Shown: one piece after another, positions 1 to 11,832 of the stretch
How positions within the stretch are numbered: position 1 is the first letter of the stretch
How the letters are laid out: the number at the start of each line of letters is the position of its first letter
Notes under the pieces: model-generated
The model's input: the letters and a program-made list of their open reading frames with translations, nothing else
Databases searched by the model: none
Told to the model about the DNA's origin: nothing
From: Carettochelys insculpta
Lineage: Eukaryota > Chordata > Testudines > Carettochelyidae
Direction: 5' to 3'
Length of the DNA: 64,000 bases
NCBI RefSeq assembly: GCF_033958435.1
Contig: NC_134145.1
Span: forward strand, 41,691,501 to 41,755,500
Made by a program: the position numbers and the translations under genes

Positions 1-337
1 TCAAAATTGACGCGCCTTGCTGCCGTGCGTCTCGTCCCCACGGGGCTCCTTTTCGAAAGGACCCCACCTACTTTGAAGTCCCCTTATTCCCATCAGCTCA
101 TGGGAATAAGGGCACTTCGAAGTAGGCGGGGTCCTTTCGAAAAGGAGCCCCGTGGGGACGAGATGCACGGTGGTGAGGCGCATCAATTTTGAAGTGCCGC
201 AGCCGCCCGCATGCTAATGAAGCGCTGAATATGCATTTCAGCACTTCATTAGTAAACTTCGAAATGGCCATTTGCGTGCTAATGAAGCGCTAATTTGCGT
301 GGCCATTTCGAAGTTTGGGGCTCGTGTAGACACGGCC
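1..337. mobile_element. Harbinger-type MITE, cut by window start
   Basis: Palindromic non-autonomous element whose right end, ...GTGTAGACACGGCC, matches the terminal repeats of the Harbinger elements further along. The centre near 85-115 is an inverted repeat (CTTATTCCCAT...ATGGGAATAAG) flanked by complementary arms rich in TTCGAA or its decayed forms. It is almost the same as the complete copy at 19611-20045. The left end lies outside the window. Open frames on both strands here are by-products of the palindrome, not genes. Confidence 0.85.
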
Positions 338-339
338 AA

Positions 340-2150
340 TGTGTTGATGCATTATGCTTCAAAGTGTTTAGGAGCAAAATGATGGATCTGCTTCCAACTT
401 GATCTGTCATGCACCATTGCATCTCAGACCTACATGCTTCCAAGTCTGACTTCACCATGCCTTTATATTGTTGATTATGACCACCATGAGAAGTCATATT
501 AATACCATATCCTTGGGTGTTCTTGAGTTGGACAGGCGAGTAAGACGCTCAGAACAGAACTACTTAATGAGCTTTTATGAGCCTGCTTCAAATGCCAGAC
601 ATACAACAATTAAGGATTTTTATATTTGGACTCTTGTCTCATCCTTTGACCCTGCAAAAACTGAAACCAGTGCATATTGAACTGAACAAATTTTCTAATG
701 TACAGCTTGGCTCACAACTACATAGAAGCACGGTAAGCATGACTGCCCAATATACATTTATCTTGGTATTTATTCTGACACCTTTCTCATTCCAAAGGCA
801 GTGTGAGAGCATTCCAAATGCAGAGCTGTCATTGGCTACATGATAAGTAATCTCATCAATTGTGGCATTCTGTGACAGCATACTCCCTAGGTAGGAAAAC
901 ATCTCTGAGGACTTGAGGGGGTGATGTTGATCTTCATAATTGGATAGACATAATTAGATCCTCCAGCATAGCTTCACATATTAGTTCAGCTCTTTTTCAG
1001 CTAATTGCAAAACCAAAATGATTGCATTAGTAAAGTGATCAGTTGTAAGCGAAATGTCATCATTTGAGTGAGCAACCAGTACATAGTCATCAACAAATAA
1101 AAGCTCCTTAAAGAATAAATCTGCCACTTCTGGGCAAGCATGGAAATGTTGCAGATTAATCAGTTTCCCATCAGTGCAGAACTGGATAAATACTGCAATA
1201 CTAATGTAATGATAGGCATCCATAAGCACAGACAAAGGGATGGAAAAGAAAGTGTGATATCACCAGTAACTAGGAAGACATCTGATATTTTGCATTTTCC
1301 CTCCACTCTGGCCATAAGAGTGACAGCAATAACGTTTGCAAGGCACCCAAAGATGAACAAACGTTTCCAAAGTCGCTCACAACTGACAGAGTCAAAAGCA
1401 TTATCTAAGTCTATGAACATCATATAAAGACCATGATGGTGCTTCTGGTACTTCGCCTAAAGCTGATGGGCTGTGAAAATCAAGTTCCGTTGTGTCTCCA
1501 TCCAGAATGAAACCCACAGAGACTCAGAAATGATAGTTTCAACATGTCTATTCAATATGACCCTTGCAAGAATTTTCCTAGCAACAGACTAAGGAAATGC
1601 CAGGGTCGTTATCATCACAGTTGGCCCTACCATACTACCAATTATAGAGATGGATAATATTGGCATTCCTGAAGTCCTGTGGCAGTTAATCTTTCCTTTA
1701 GATCCCACAGTTTAATGTGCATCCAGAAGTTATGCTATTGCACCCGAGACCATTCAGAGCATGAAGGCCAGCTAAAAAACAAAACAAAAAACAAAAAAAA
1801 AAAACAAAAAACAAAAAAACAAAAAAACAAAAAAAAACCTTTTGGTGTTTCTGAGGCCAGTTGTAACCTCTCTGATTGCTTTTCTCACCACTACTTTTTC
1901 ATTTGCTGAATTCTGGTCTGAACTGTCAGTTTTTCTCTACGATATGCTGCCATTCTAGTTCTTGCCCACTATGTAGGCTTGATGGATGGCATATAGTGAA
2001 TTGAAGAGCCAGAATATTTTGGAGTTACTTTTATCAAACTAGGCCTAATATTTCCTCTTCAGCAGTCTACCTATATCTTGTTCCCTACGAAGGTTTCCAG
2101 CCTGTCCCTCCACCATTGGAGGCTTCTGTAATTGAGGGGAAAGGCTTTCA
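340..2150 (-). pseudogene. Decayed non-LTR retrotransposon, reverse transcriptase region
   Basis: A vertebrate LINE reverse transcriptase is readable in pieces on the minus strand with many stops and frameshifts. From N to C terminus: a basic linker around 1900-2150 (AIHQAY), the early RT region around 1430-1700 (LPQDFRNANI, then GISLV), the AFDSV block near 1400 (FIDLDNAFDSV), a TDGKL block near 1180, the catalytic motif as FVDDY near 1100 (family form FADD), and a downstream YLGSMLSQNATID block near 880. Order and spacing match LINE proteins with the VKQGC/FADD/YLGS architecture. No endonuclease could be delimited. The clade (RTE, CR1 or L2-like) cannot be settled by eye. It ends close to the MITE at 337. 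Certainly non-functional. Confidence 0.8.
1773..1838. repeat. A-rich simple repeat (CAAAAn)
   Basis: Run of A tracts separated by single C residues, inside the decayed LINE. Low-complexity DNA, probably a later expansion or an embedded poly(A). Confidence 0.9.
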
Positions 2151-3333
2151 TGAGTTTCAATTAGAACTCAGACTATTGGTCACCATTTTCCAGGCTTGAA
2201 ATGTTGATTTACCTCACTGACTTGAGCCACTATCCATGTTGCTTGTGAACAAAAGACAGAGACATTTGATGTCTCACAACACTATGGTTTTCATAAACTT
2301 AAAAAATTCACCCTTTGTGATAGCAAAAGGAATAAGAGGAGCACTTTGTGAAGAAGACAAAATAGAAGGTATTCACATCTGCAGGAGATTGCTAAGGATA
2401 CTGTTAACTGGACAACTTATTTTGCTCTCTTGTTCTAGTTGTAAAAGCTGTGAACTCAGCTTAGAGCTCACAGTTAGAACTCATAGTTAGAACTGCTGTT
2501 CCTCATTTGCCTCTTTAATGCTACTGAAATATTCTTGGAAATGTAATGTTTCTTGCAGCTGGGTGGCAAACTACTGTGTTTACCACTGGTGGCTTCTGGT
2601 GTCCATTGGACCAGCCTCATTCTTCTGGAGAAGTGGCAGATGTTACACAAAGGCATCATAACTATAATGCTTTGAAATTTTGCAATGACTTTTCCCTTTA
2701 ACATTAAAAATAGCAAGGAGAACAAAAGTAGGCCCAACAAATCTAACATTGTTTTCATGAAAGGGTCAGTTTTGCTGAATTTCCTGAGGCCAAAAAAGTT
2801 GGTAAAAGTACCAAAATTGTCAACACATCCAATTTCAACAATTCTGAAATGAAAGCTCTCAAGTCTTCAGTTTGAAACAGTTGTTTGTTTCAGTATTTAA
2901 GTTAATATACACCAAAAAGGTTTTTTTTGGAAAAATGAAATTATTCAAAATTATCTAAACAAAATGTTTAATATAACCTGAATTGAATATTTTTGGTGGG
3001 GGAGGGAGCGGTGATTGTCAAGTTTGCAAATTTTTTAAGATGTTGACATTAAGATTTGAGCTGAGACAGGAAAATTCCAGAAGGACAGGAAGAATAGTCC
3101 CCACATAGCCCTAATCACAACCTGTACACAGCAAGTCCAGATGTTTGGATTCTGAATTGTGAGTCTGCTGTTTCCAGAAGGGGACTGGACTGGACTCAAA
3201 TGGTTTTTCATCCTATACCCATCTGATTTCAAATAAATGACTGTCTCTGGTTTTCAAGGAGGAACATAAAAGATACCACTCACTATAAAGATGGACAGGC
3301 AAAGAAAAAAAATCAATGTTCGCATATTCATTG
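2151..3333. other. Unassigned AT-rich sequence
   Basis: No recognisable gene or element boundaries. Short open frames on both strands resemble no known family. The part nearest 2150 may be further decayed LINE 5' sequence. Confidence 0.5.
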
Positions 3334-3707
3334 TGAGCACATCTACTGGGGTTTTGTCAACAAAACTTGTGCAGCATCTACACGCAAAATTTATTTTTGT
3401 CAACAGAAACTGTCAACAAAAAAGCCATGTAGATGCTCTGAAGAAGCCTTTTGTTGACAGAGCAGATCAAAAGATGCTCCGGGGTTCATTTTTATAAAAG
3501 AGCGGTCCTTTTTGTGACATATTATTGGTCCCAGGCCCATTCTTTCACAAAAGCGAGGGCTCTGTGGACGCTCTCATTTGAAAGAGCAGATTGCACTTTT
3601 GATTCATTTTTTTTTGTGTGTGGGTGTCCTTTTTCAAAAGAAGAGCTTCCAGAAGAGATCTTCTGGAAGATCATCTTTTGAAAGATCATTGTAGTGTTGA
3701 TGTGGCC
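3334..3707. mobile_element. Mosaic Harbinger-type MITE
   Basis: The left end (GAGCACATCTACTGGGG) and right end (GTAGTGTTGATGTGGCC) are decayed versions of the shared terminal repeat. A TTA follows the right end and could be half of a 3-bp target duplication. The left half carries GTCAACA-type repeats like those inside 4492-8392. The right half carries TTTTGAAAG and CTTCCAGAAGA repeats like the MITEs at 49357-49800 and 53253-53690. The left boundary is uncertain by a few bases. Confidence 0.65.
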
Positions 3708-4488
3708 TTACAGTTCACAGCTTTTTAGTGAGTAGTTAGCAGAAATGTCTAGTTGAACATGAAGCAAGGCGGGTTTCATGCATCTCCAAACCCCATACCT
3801 AGCCTGAAAAGATCATTTTTTTCCCTGAGTAAAGCATAGAAATTGTGTGCCAGTGGGGTATGATTGTTTTATGAACTGGACTGAATGGCATTAGCAACAC
3901 TGAACAGTTGCTCATGATCTCAGATGCTATATTTGTGCACCATTATTCTAGGATGATTGTGGTGTGTTTATGGGATGACTTCCATGTGAAATATAATACC
4001 ATAATTGTCTTCCTGATGGAAAGTTCTAAATATACCTTGCTATAGATATGAACTAAGAACTACTGATATTTTCTAAATGTCTTATAGGACTGATTGTATT
4101 TGAAGTCAATTGCAAATCTTTCATCAATGCTAACAGGTCAAATTCACCACTACTAAAGAACTTGGGCAGTCATTTTACCCCAGTGTCAAGTGCGTAAAAT
4201 TTATACCAAATCAGAACTACGACATTTTACAATCATGTAAAATGATTACACAAGTTGCATGCCAGCAGTGGAATTAGGCTCAGCGTGAGCAGATCTTATT
4301 CAGAACTCAGGCAATAAAAATGAAAATGAGTTTTGTTGAAAATGTATACAGACTTTCATGGAGCAAAACTAACTAAGTAATCTTTGGGAACTAGTGCTAT
4401 TTTTGTCAATGATAATAGCCCATATATTTTTAACTTCATGTAAATTTAATAGACAAACAACAGAGGGACTAAGAAAGTGGATTGTGTC
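3708..4488. other. Unassigned AT-rich sequence
   Basis: No gene or clear repeat. 4130-4270 contains phrases (GTCAAATTCACCACT, CCCCAGTGTCAAGTG) reminiscent of old non-autonomous dispersed repeats in amniotes, but ends cannot be set. Confidence 0.4.
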
Positions 4489-4727
4489 TTTGGTTATGTC
4501 TAGACTAGAGCGATCAGTTGATAGAAGTTTTTGTTGGAAGATATCTTCAGACAAAACTTCTGTTCACAGATTGCAGCTAGACAGCAATGTGGATCGCTCT
4601 TTCGATCATCTGCTCTGTCAACAGAGACTGGCCGGATTGCCTGACCAATCTCTTGACAAAACAGCCACCCAGAACACTGTCAGACAGGGTCACATGGTCA
4701 GCAATGCCTTCCAGGAGCCCCAGTGAG

Positions 4728-5872
4728 ATGTGCCCTTAAAGGACCCGTCCCTCTAATTCCCTGTCCATGCCGAGGTGTGCCTACCTCCATGAGGGACAGC
4801 ACAGCTTCAACACCTATGAGAGAGACAGCACTTTCCAGCTAGCCCTAGTGCCAGAGCAGCTCCCAGGCTTGTACTGATCCCACCCAGAGGTTCTGCCGTA
4901 CCTGCTGCACCTCTTCACGGCCATCATCCTCTTCCTCTGGGACAGTGAGACAGACACCAGCACTGAGAAACTTGCCATTGCTGCCACATGGTCCCACCCA
5001 CACCTGCTCCCCCACCCCAGGGAACAGGTGGATCCAGAAGCACTGCACCAGTTCTGACTGGTAGAACTTGATGGTCATAGGGCAGTGGGATGACCAACAG
5101 TGGCTCCAGAACATCTGCATGTAGAAGGACACCTTCTGGGAGCCTGGTGCCTCACTTCCCCCCGCCCTCCAGAGACAGGACACCCACCTTCACCCCACCA
5201 TCCCTGTGGAGAAGCAGATTGCAGTCACCCTCTGGAAGTTCACCACCCCCAACAGCCACCACTCTGTGGGAAACAAGTTTGGTGTGGGAAAGACCACCAG
5301 CATGGCCTTCCTCATGGATGTAAGGTACTCTTGGGCTGCAGTCTCTGCATGGGGAGGCGGAGGAAGTGTCCCACTAAAGGGGGACCCTTAGGAAGGTGGG
5401 TTGGGGGTAGAAGGTATGTGCTTGTGGCAGGTGAAGCACCATTCTTGCAGGACTGTGCTGTCCCACCCTCACACAGACCTACTTCTAGGGGGTAGCCTCA
5501 CAGGAAGTGGGATAAATCCTGGAGAGCTCAGAGGAGAGGGAATGGGATATGTGTGTGTTTGGTCCCCTCCCTTTGCATGTCATGATGGCCATCAACACCA
5601 ACATGCTGCAGAGGGTCGTCCTTCTGGCAGACATGGAGGCAGCCATGGCCAGATTTGCTGCCCTGAGGTTCCCAAACTGCCTCAGGGCTATGGACAGGAC
5701 CCACATCGAAATTCATGCCCTGAACTACAGTGTGGCTAAGTATATCAACAGAAAGGGGTACTTCTCGATGGTGCTGCAGGCCCTGGTCAAATATTGTGGA
5801 CATTTCATAGATGCTTATGTCAAATCAGCTCCATCAGGACAGGGTGAGGATCCAGGAGGCCCTGAGGGATAG
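4728..5872 (+). pseudogene. Harbinger DDE transposase, internally deleted
   Basis: Exon 1 runs to 5319 and aligns with the better copy at 25768: DDQQWLQNICM, then EKQIAVTLWKFTTPNSHHSV and GNKFGVGKT. The intron is at the same site: the donor GTAAGG starts at 5320 and exon 2 begins at 5579, but the acceptor AG has become AT (TTTGCAT). Exon 2 keeps the block with the first catalytic aspartate (CLRAMDRTHIEI; the usual DG is here DR) and the KYINRKGYFSMVLQAL block. After FIDAYV near 5820 the sequence jumps to the extreme C terminus (RVRIQEAL in another frame), so the segment with the second aspartate and the glutamate is missing. Not a functional enzyme. An AATAAA lies downstream at 5997. Confidence 0.85.
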
Positions 5873-5996
5873 CTTTTTCCATGGCCCCCAATAACTCTCT
5901 CCAGGGGCCCCTTGCAGGAGCTTCAGGCCCACAGCCCTACTCTATATCCACCTTGACACCTGCCTTTGCCTCTTCATCCCTCACTGATACCTGCCC

Positions 5997-6002
5997 AATA
6001 AA
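5997..6002 (+). promoter_or_regulatory. Candidate polyadenylation signal AATAAA
   Basis: AATAAA shortly after the transposase C-terminal remnant. The copies at 21862 and 25768 also have AATAAA at the corresponding position. Confidence 0.5.
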
Positions 6003-6239
6003 GAGGGATGAAGGTGTGGTGATGAAATAACTTTTACTGGAACAAGGAGAATTACGTACAAAGGTAACCGTGTAATACAGAACTGTTTACAAGAAAGCAA
6101 ATTGCAAACATCATTGACTGTTTACGTTGGGAGTGGTCTTGGGACGGTTAGGGCACATCAGTCCATGGAGGAGATGGGAGAGGTCTCAAACACAAGGGGA
6201 AGCAGGACTCTGAGTGGTATTGGCCTTGGGATCCCCTTC

Positions 6240-8180
6240 TGCTGTGTATTCAGGGCCTCCGTTGGGTCTGGGTTGGGACTGGAAGCAGGGGGAGGAATGG
6301 AGATGATGAGGCTGTGGCAGGGTCTGGGTTAAAGGGTGAGCAGAGGAGGGCTGGGGAGCAGGGGGGGGCAGCCATGGCCCTCAGCAATGGCAGGTCCATG
6401 ATTACCTGAAGAATGGCTGGCAGGGGCACAGTGGTGGGGGTGGGGGAAACAGCAGTGGCAGTCACAGGCAGCTGGGCCACCATGTTCCACCAGCCGCCAG
6501 TGGCAGCGTCAAAGTGGGACATGAATTGGTCCTAAGTCCATGACCACCACTCCTGGTCATTCCGCATCCCACACTCCAGGAGCTCTGTTATCCTCCAGAG
6601 GGTGGCATTGTGGTCCCTCTGGAGGTCCTCCTGCACCCTGAAATGGCCCCTTTTGCTGCAGGCAGTCTATGGTGCTCAGGTTGGGCTGGCTCACTCTGGT
6701 GCATGGGTGGGGCTGGCTCATCCTGGTGGCATGGTGGGGGTGGTTCTACCCTCAGATGGTGCAGGTCCAGCTGTAACGAAGACAGGGTGGAGAGACAGTT
6801 AATCATTAATGCAGAACAGCCCCTGAGACCCTGTTCCCCACCATGAGCACTGACCAAAACCCCCAGCCCAATGGACAGGAATGTCAGGGAGCAGTGCCAT
6901 GTGTGGCCTCCACAACAGGCCCTGCCCCAAGAGACTCCACACTGCCTCTAGGACCAGGCTGACTGCTGCAGGGAATGGGTTAGTGGCTAATAGGGGGGTT
7001 ACGGCCACAGAGGGGTCCCCATATGGGTGGCAAATGAGCCAGGAGTAGCCCAGCCCTCCCCAAGACTGCCACACACCCCTGCAGCTTTCAGTGCTGTCCA
7101 TGGGAGTGGGTGCTGCCTCTTGCCTGCAGACAGGCCCACGTTGCAGGAGCTGCACTCCTCAGTGTATCTGAGGTCAGGCCAGCACCCTTGTGGCTAGTCC
7201 ACTTCCAGCCATGGCAGGTGCTTGCAGAACCTCCCTCCCCCCATGGCTTGGGGATTATCCAACCTCCTGTAAGGCTGGGAATAGGCTAGCACCCATGCCC
7301 AGGGCCTGCCTGCTAGGTCCAGGTGGCACACAACACCTTGCACATGGTTCCATGTTCTGGGACCGCAGTGCGAGATCCTGCTTGAGCCAGCTGGGCAATG
7401 CTTGCAGTATGCCCCCACTGCACTGATCTCCCTGGAGTGTGTGATGTGTGGACTACTTACCAGAGGACCCTGACCCAGCTCCAGTGATACCCTGGAGGTG
7501 GCCTAGCTCATGGGAACAAACTCCAGGACGATCATGAAGGTGCTCCCTCTTGCCTCGGACCCTAGGTATGCCTCCATCTCTCTTCCATGGCGCTCCTCTT
7601 CCTCCTCCTCCAGCGGCTCTGGCTGTGTGCACGTGTGTATCATGGGGGCTTCTGCACCATGTCGTTGGGAGGCAGTCATAGAAGGTGTGTCCTCAGCTTC
7701 CTGTAGTAGAAGCAGGTGGTGGGTCCTGCTCCAGATCTTCAGCCGGTATCGCAGGCCCGGGTGTAGCCCTGCCAAAGTTCTTTTATTTCCACCCACACCT
7801 GCTCTATGGTAAGAGTGGTGTGACCCTGTTCTGCAAGTATGGTGGCCATCCAGGCTTACATGTGGGGCAAGGAAGAGAAACTCCTTGACCCCCATGTCCA
7901 GTATAAGTCTTGGGACCCCTCAGGCTGCTCCCTTGAGGGCCCTGAGGGATTCCAGGGTGCCTGACTCTCTGCCATCAGGTCATTCTGGCTGGAAAGGAAT
8001 GGCTGGAAGGGTGTGGGGACTGGAGTCTAGTTCTGCTGCTTCCATGCTCTCAGTTTCTGGCCACAGGATTTCCAGGTCTTCCTGTGCCTTTGAGAACGTC
8101 TGGGGGCAGGTACCACGGAGCTCTGAAGCTCTGATTGCTGTGGAGAAGGCATCACCCAGGGCACCCGCACAGAACATTTT
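6240..8180 (-). pseudogene. Myb/SANT-like partner protein of Harbinger, decayed
   Basis: Minus-strand remains of the second Harbinger gene. Around 7810-7741 the sequence reads EQVWVEIKELWQGYTRACD, which matches the end of a Myb_DNA-bind_4 (trihelix-like) domain (RSKVKEIRQAYSRAKD in the 25550 copy). It is followed, across a frame change, by RSGAGPTTCFYYRKL, corresponding to the usual SGA..CPYY.EL tail. An acidic linker (EPLEEEEEE) lies near 7600. Around 6600-6300 is a C-terminal segment with RITELLE and a Pro/Thr-rich tail. Stops and frameshifts throughout. In active relatives this protein binds DNA and helps bring the transposase to the ends; that role is family knowledge, not seen here. Confidence 0.7.
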
Positions 8181-8404
8181 AAGCCTTTTCTGTTCACAGA
8201 TGGCCTCCTGGAACTTCCGGACAGGCTTTCTGTTGACAGATCTCTGTCAACAGAGGCATTCTTCCTTGTGGGGAGTGGGGTAATGCTGCTGAAAAAGTGC
8301 CATGTTTTGTCAATTCATTGTTGACAGAACACCTTGGGAATCTGGATGCTCCATGGGTTTTATCAACAAAACGCTCTAGTGTAGACATAGCCTTTAATTT
8401 CTCC

Positions 8405-8470
8405 CATCCACTTCACAACAAAAAAACAAACCAAAAAAAAAACTAACAAAAAAAACACACACACACACAA
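8405..8470. repeat. A-rich and (CA)n simple repeat
   Basis: ACAAAAAAAC-type runs leading into a short (AC)n tract just outside the right end of the 4492-8392 element. Confidence 0.85.
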
Positions 8471-11321
8471 ACAATTTGGAAATTACAGGAGATTGTGCTT
8501 ATCTGGCACCTACAAGCCATTATTCCTGCTATCTAAACTATTTGCTGGGAGTATGAGAGGTATGAGAGTAACACGTGTATCTGTCAACAAAATGGGTCAC
8601 CTCAAAACTCCTCTGTATTTTCTTTAGTTGAAATCAATAAAGAAGAAATCAGAAACATCAGACACTGGAGGGCAAGAATGATGAAGTGTTTAACATTGCT
8701 CCCTGCTGTGTCTATCCCAAGGCACATTGCCAGTTCATAACTATTTTAGCAGGTTTCATGTTTTACTCAACCGAGTGTCAGCCAACCCTTCTAACTGCTC
8801 TATATATGAATATTTTTCTGTCCATTTATGGACAATAATTAGAAATCTGAAGCAGATTATTGATTCTGTTCTTGATACAGAGTATAACATTGTTAGGCAA
8901 ACAACATATTTTTAGAATGCATCTCCTTCTGTGTATCAGGCATACAGAAATTATATCTGATAACAAATATCTGTAAACAAGGCCTTTCTAATATTTTTGG
9001 TATGGTTTTCATTCATAGGTAAATGCTGGATTATAATGGCATCTCTGTGAAAACAAATAATGAAGTTCATTCATTATTTCCAATCCCTTTTGAGTTAAGC
9101 CTTTATGACCTAGAGTAAAAGCTGTATTTTGTCTTATAATGCCATCATTACATCACACACAGTGAAATGTAGATCACCAGTAATGCTACATGTGACGAGG
9201 GAAACAGCAATTTAAGTTACAGAAACAGAGAGACATTAAATTCTCCCGCTGCTAAAGGGCATCTCCAGAGCATGTATCAACTGCAAGGTCAACCACTGCA
9301 CGTATGACCTTAAAGCATTATTCCTTGTTTGTGATGACATAGCAGATGATTGAACAGGTAACTTATTATGACATCTGGCAAAGCATAAAGATATATAAAG
9401 ATAAATGTGGACGTGACCACCTGTTTAAAGTAGCATATTTTTAGACCTATTGGTTTTAGAAACGCCAACAAAAATAACTGCATTTATCATAATACTTTAT
9501 TACAATGATGTGTGTACACAATATTTTAGTGACATTGTTTTCTGTGCTACTAAGAATTTTGTTCCATATTTTGAAAAGGGCAAAAAAGATAAAATCAATA
9601 GCATAGTTCTGGCATAGCTAAAAAATTTATATTCTGATACAAATTTCAAATCCCTCAACATTCAATGGGATTTGGATAAAAATCTCTGTTTTGGTTAATT
9701 ATATACGGTTGAAGAGCATTTGGAGTTGGGATTTTTGTCCAAGCTACTCTTGGTGCTCTGAAACATAAGAGGCAGTTTGTTATATTAAAAGTGTTCAGCC
9801 TAGCACGTATAAGTAAGCTCAGTGGCAGCCATTTGTAGAAGCTTACAATTACTCCAGACAAGTCTCCTCACGGCAATCAATGGAAGGCATTACCTATGTA
9901 CATTAATAGTGCCACTGATGGCAGGAAGAAACAATGGAAAATAAATGCCAGAACATGCAATTATTATAACAATGACAAAATATTGAGCATTAGCACAGTA
10001 CTTTTCACAAAATATTTGGAAAAATGTATTCTAAATTAGTCTGATCAGAGCTCAAAATGCAGAAGGGCATTAATATTCTTGCTGTTACAGTGGTGTTTGT
10101 TTAATATAAGTGAACATGATGAATCAAAAGTTTGCTAACATGTACGCCTGTGCAAACAAACAGACTGTGTAAGGCTCCATGGATCTAGAATTCAGGCCTG
10201 CAGACCTATGAGGCAGTTAACCTCTTCAGGCTGCTATCTAACGGAAGCTGTAACTCCCTTAAACGCCACTTCCCCTGAAATGCTATGATCACAGTCCATG
10301 AACAAATCCACCTCAAGGCTTTGATGGACAGAAGTCCTATGGCTCCCGGTCCTCTATACATTTAAGGGGCATTCTAGGAAGTGTCCAGCTAACAGTGCAG
10401 CTCTTCTGTAGCTAGCACTGGTGTTCCAGCTTCTTGCTGTTGAATTTCTGGTTTGACCTTGACTTGATTTGGACTTTGCCTTCTGACTGGTACCCTGAAA
10501 TCTGATTTTGTTCTGGTCCCTGGTTTCAGGCCCATGAGCTGCTTTAATTACTATATTGAAAGTGTTTTAGAGATTCATCAGTTGAATTACAATTTGAAGT
10601 CTGTTTGCACGTGTGTACATTCATTTTCATGTCTGAGGATTTAGCTGTATGACTAAAACTAATGCAAAATAAGGGGTGTGCTCCTAAATTCCCTTTATAA
10701 TTTCTACTGGTGTTTCACTGAAGTGGTAGGATCGACAAACAAATATGACATAGGGTTTTATAGAGGGTATATTAAGGGGACATATGCTGTACATAAATAG
10801 GCATTAAAGTGATTAAACTTCTGGTGAACTATTCTCTGCAGTCATAGTTCAACCTTAAGATATGTATATTTAAACCTTGGGCCTGAAGTTTCATATGTCA
10901 GAAGCCCGACTATCAAAACTCTTCAGGCAGCCCTAAAAGATGATTTTTTTAGAGGCAGTGAGCAATTACTCTGCTCATTAGCTACTGGCAATGGCACTTT
11001 CCCATAGGTTATAGATGCTTGCTGTATGTTAAGTTGCCTTTTTATGCTATTCGAATAGTTCACAAGAGGCTGATTCTGCATGATTTACCTTTTACTTGCC
11101 TTTGTATGTCTCTCTCTTTTTTTACTTTCTAAATCTGCCATAGGCCTCAAGAAAGGAATGGTTTCCAGTCTGCTGTTGACCTAATTAGCCTAGTCAGACA
11201 TTATCAGGCACCATCCATGTTACTTAAAAACAAAGATGTGAGTTCTTTTCATGGCTCCCTGAAATGCTAGTGCTGGACAAATACCACTTTTCCAACACAT
11301 TAACATGTTCATTATATAGTA
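8471..11321. other. Unassigned AT-rich sequence, possible old repeat at 10140-10560
   Basis: No gene recognised; open frames are short and unconvincing. 10140-10560 is less AT-rich and contains TTGACCTTGACTTGATTTGGACTTTG-like phrases that resemble retroelement leader or LTR sequence in reptiles. No termini, target duplication or coding motif could be identified, so it stays unassigned. Confidence 0.4.
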
Positions 11322-11830
11322 CAGTCGTCCCTCAAGTTATGCAAGGGTTGCATTCTCATGCACCCTCGTGTAACTCAAATTTTGCATTATTCGTGGGGCA
11401 GCTTTTTTCCCCCACTGGAACATACATTCTTCACCCAGGGAAGCAGCAGGAGCACCTGGAGTTCCTTTTGAAAGGTAAGTCTTGGGGGAAGACAATTGGG
11501 AGGGTTAAGCCTGGCAGTGGGTTGGGGCCATGGGAGCAGGGCAGGGGGTTAAGCCTGGGGTGGGTTAGGGCTGCAGGAAGAGTGGGGGCTGGAGCGAAGC
11601 TGGAGCCGTGAGGGTGGGGTGACCTGCAGCCATACACAAGGGATTTGAACTGGGGTGGAGGGGGCTGAACTGTCACCATGGGGCTTAAGCTGGAGCTGTA
11701 CTTGGGTGGTGAGCTGGGCCGTGGGGGGTTTGAATCGGGGCTGGCAGGGGGAGTGATTGAACCGGGGCCGGGGGAGCAGGATTCTGAGTTGCACTTAATT
11801 CACATTAATGCACATTTCAAGGGTTTACTG
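11322..11830. mobile_element. Tigger/pogo-like non-autonomous DNA transposon
   Basis: Starts CAGTCGTCCCTCAAGTTATGC and ends ...GCACATTTCAAGGGTTTACTG, giving imperfect inverted termini of the CAGT...ACTG type. It is flanked by TA at 11320-11321 and 11831-11832, the Tc1/mariner/pogo target duplication. The interior 11450-11790 is G-rich and minisatellite-like (repeated GGGTTAAGCCTGG and GCTGGAGC phrases). Open frames there are compositional artefacts. Confidence 0.75.
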
Positions 11831-11832
11831 TA

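Larger units (their letters stand above)
4492..8392. mobile_element. Old PIF/Harbinger element, two-gene, internally deleted
   Basis: Terminal inverted repeats GGTTATGTCTAGACTAGAGC (from 4492) and GCTCTAGTGTAGACATAGCC (to 8392) differ at two positions. They are flanked by identical TTT at 4489-4491 and 8393-8395, a 3-bp target duplication as expected for the superfamily. Inside are a broken plus-strand transposase and a broken minus-strand Myb-like gene, arranged tail to tail. Subterminal DNA has TGTTGACAG-type repeats rather than TTCGAA, so this is a different subfamily from 25550-29576. Many stops mark it as old. Confidence 0.88.

Noticed and set aside
10140..10560. Possible LTR or LINE leader
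   Set aside because: Suggestive word pattern only; no termini, target duplication or coding motif found.
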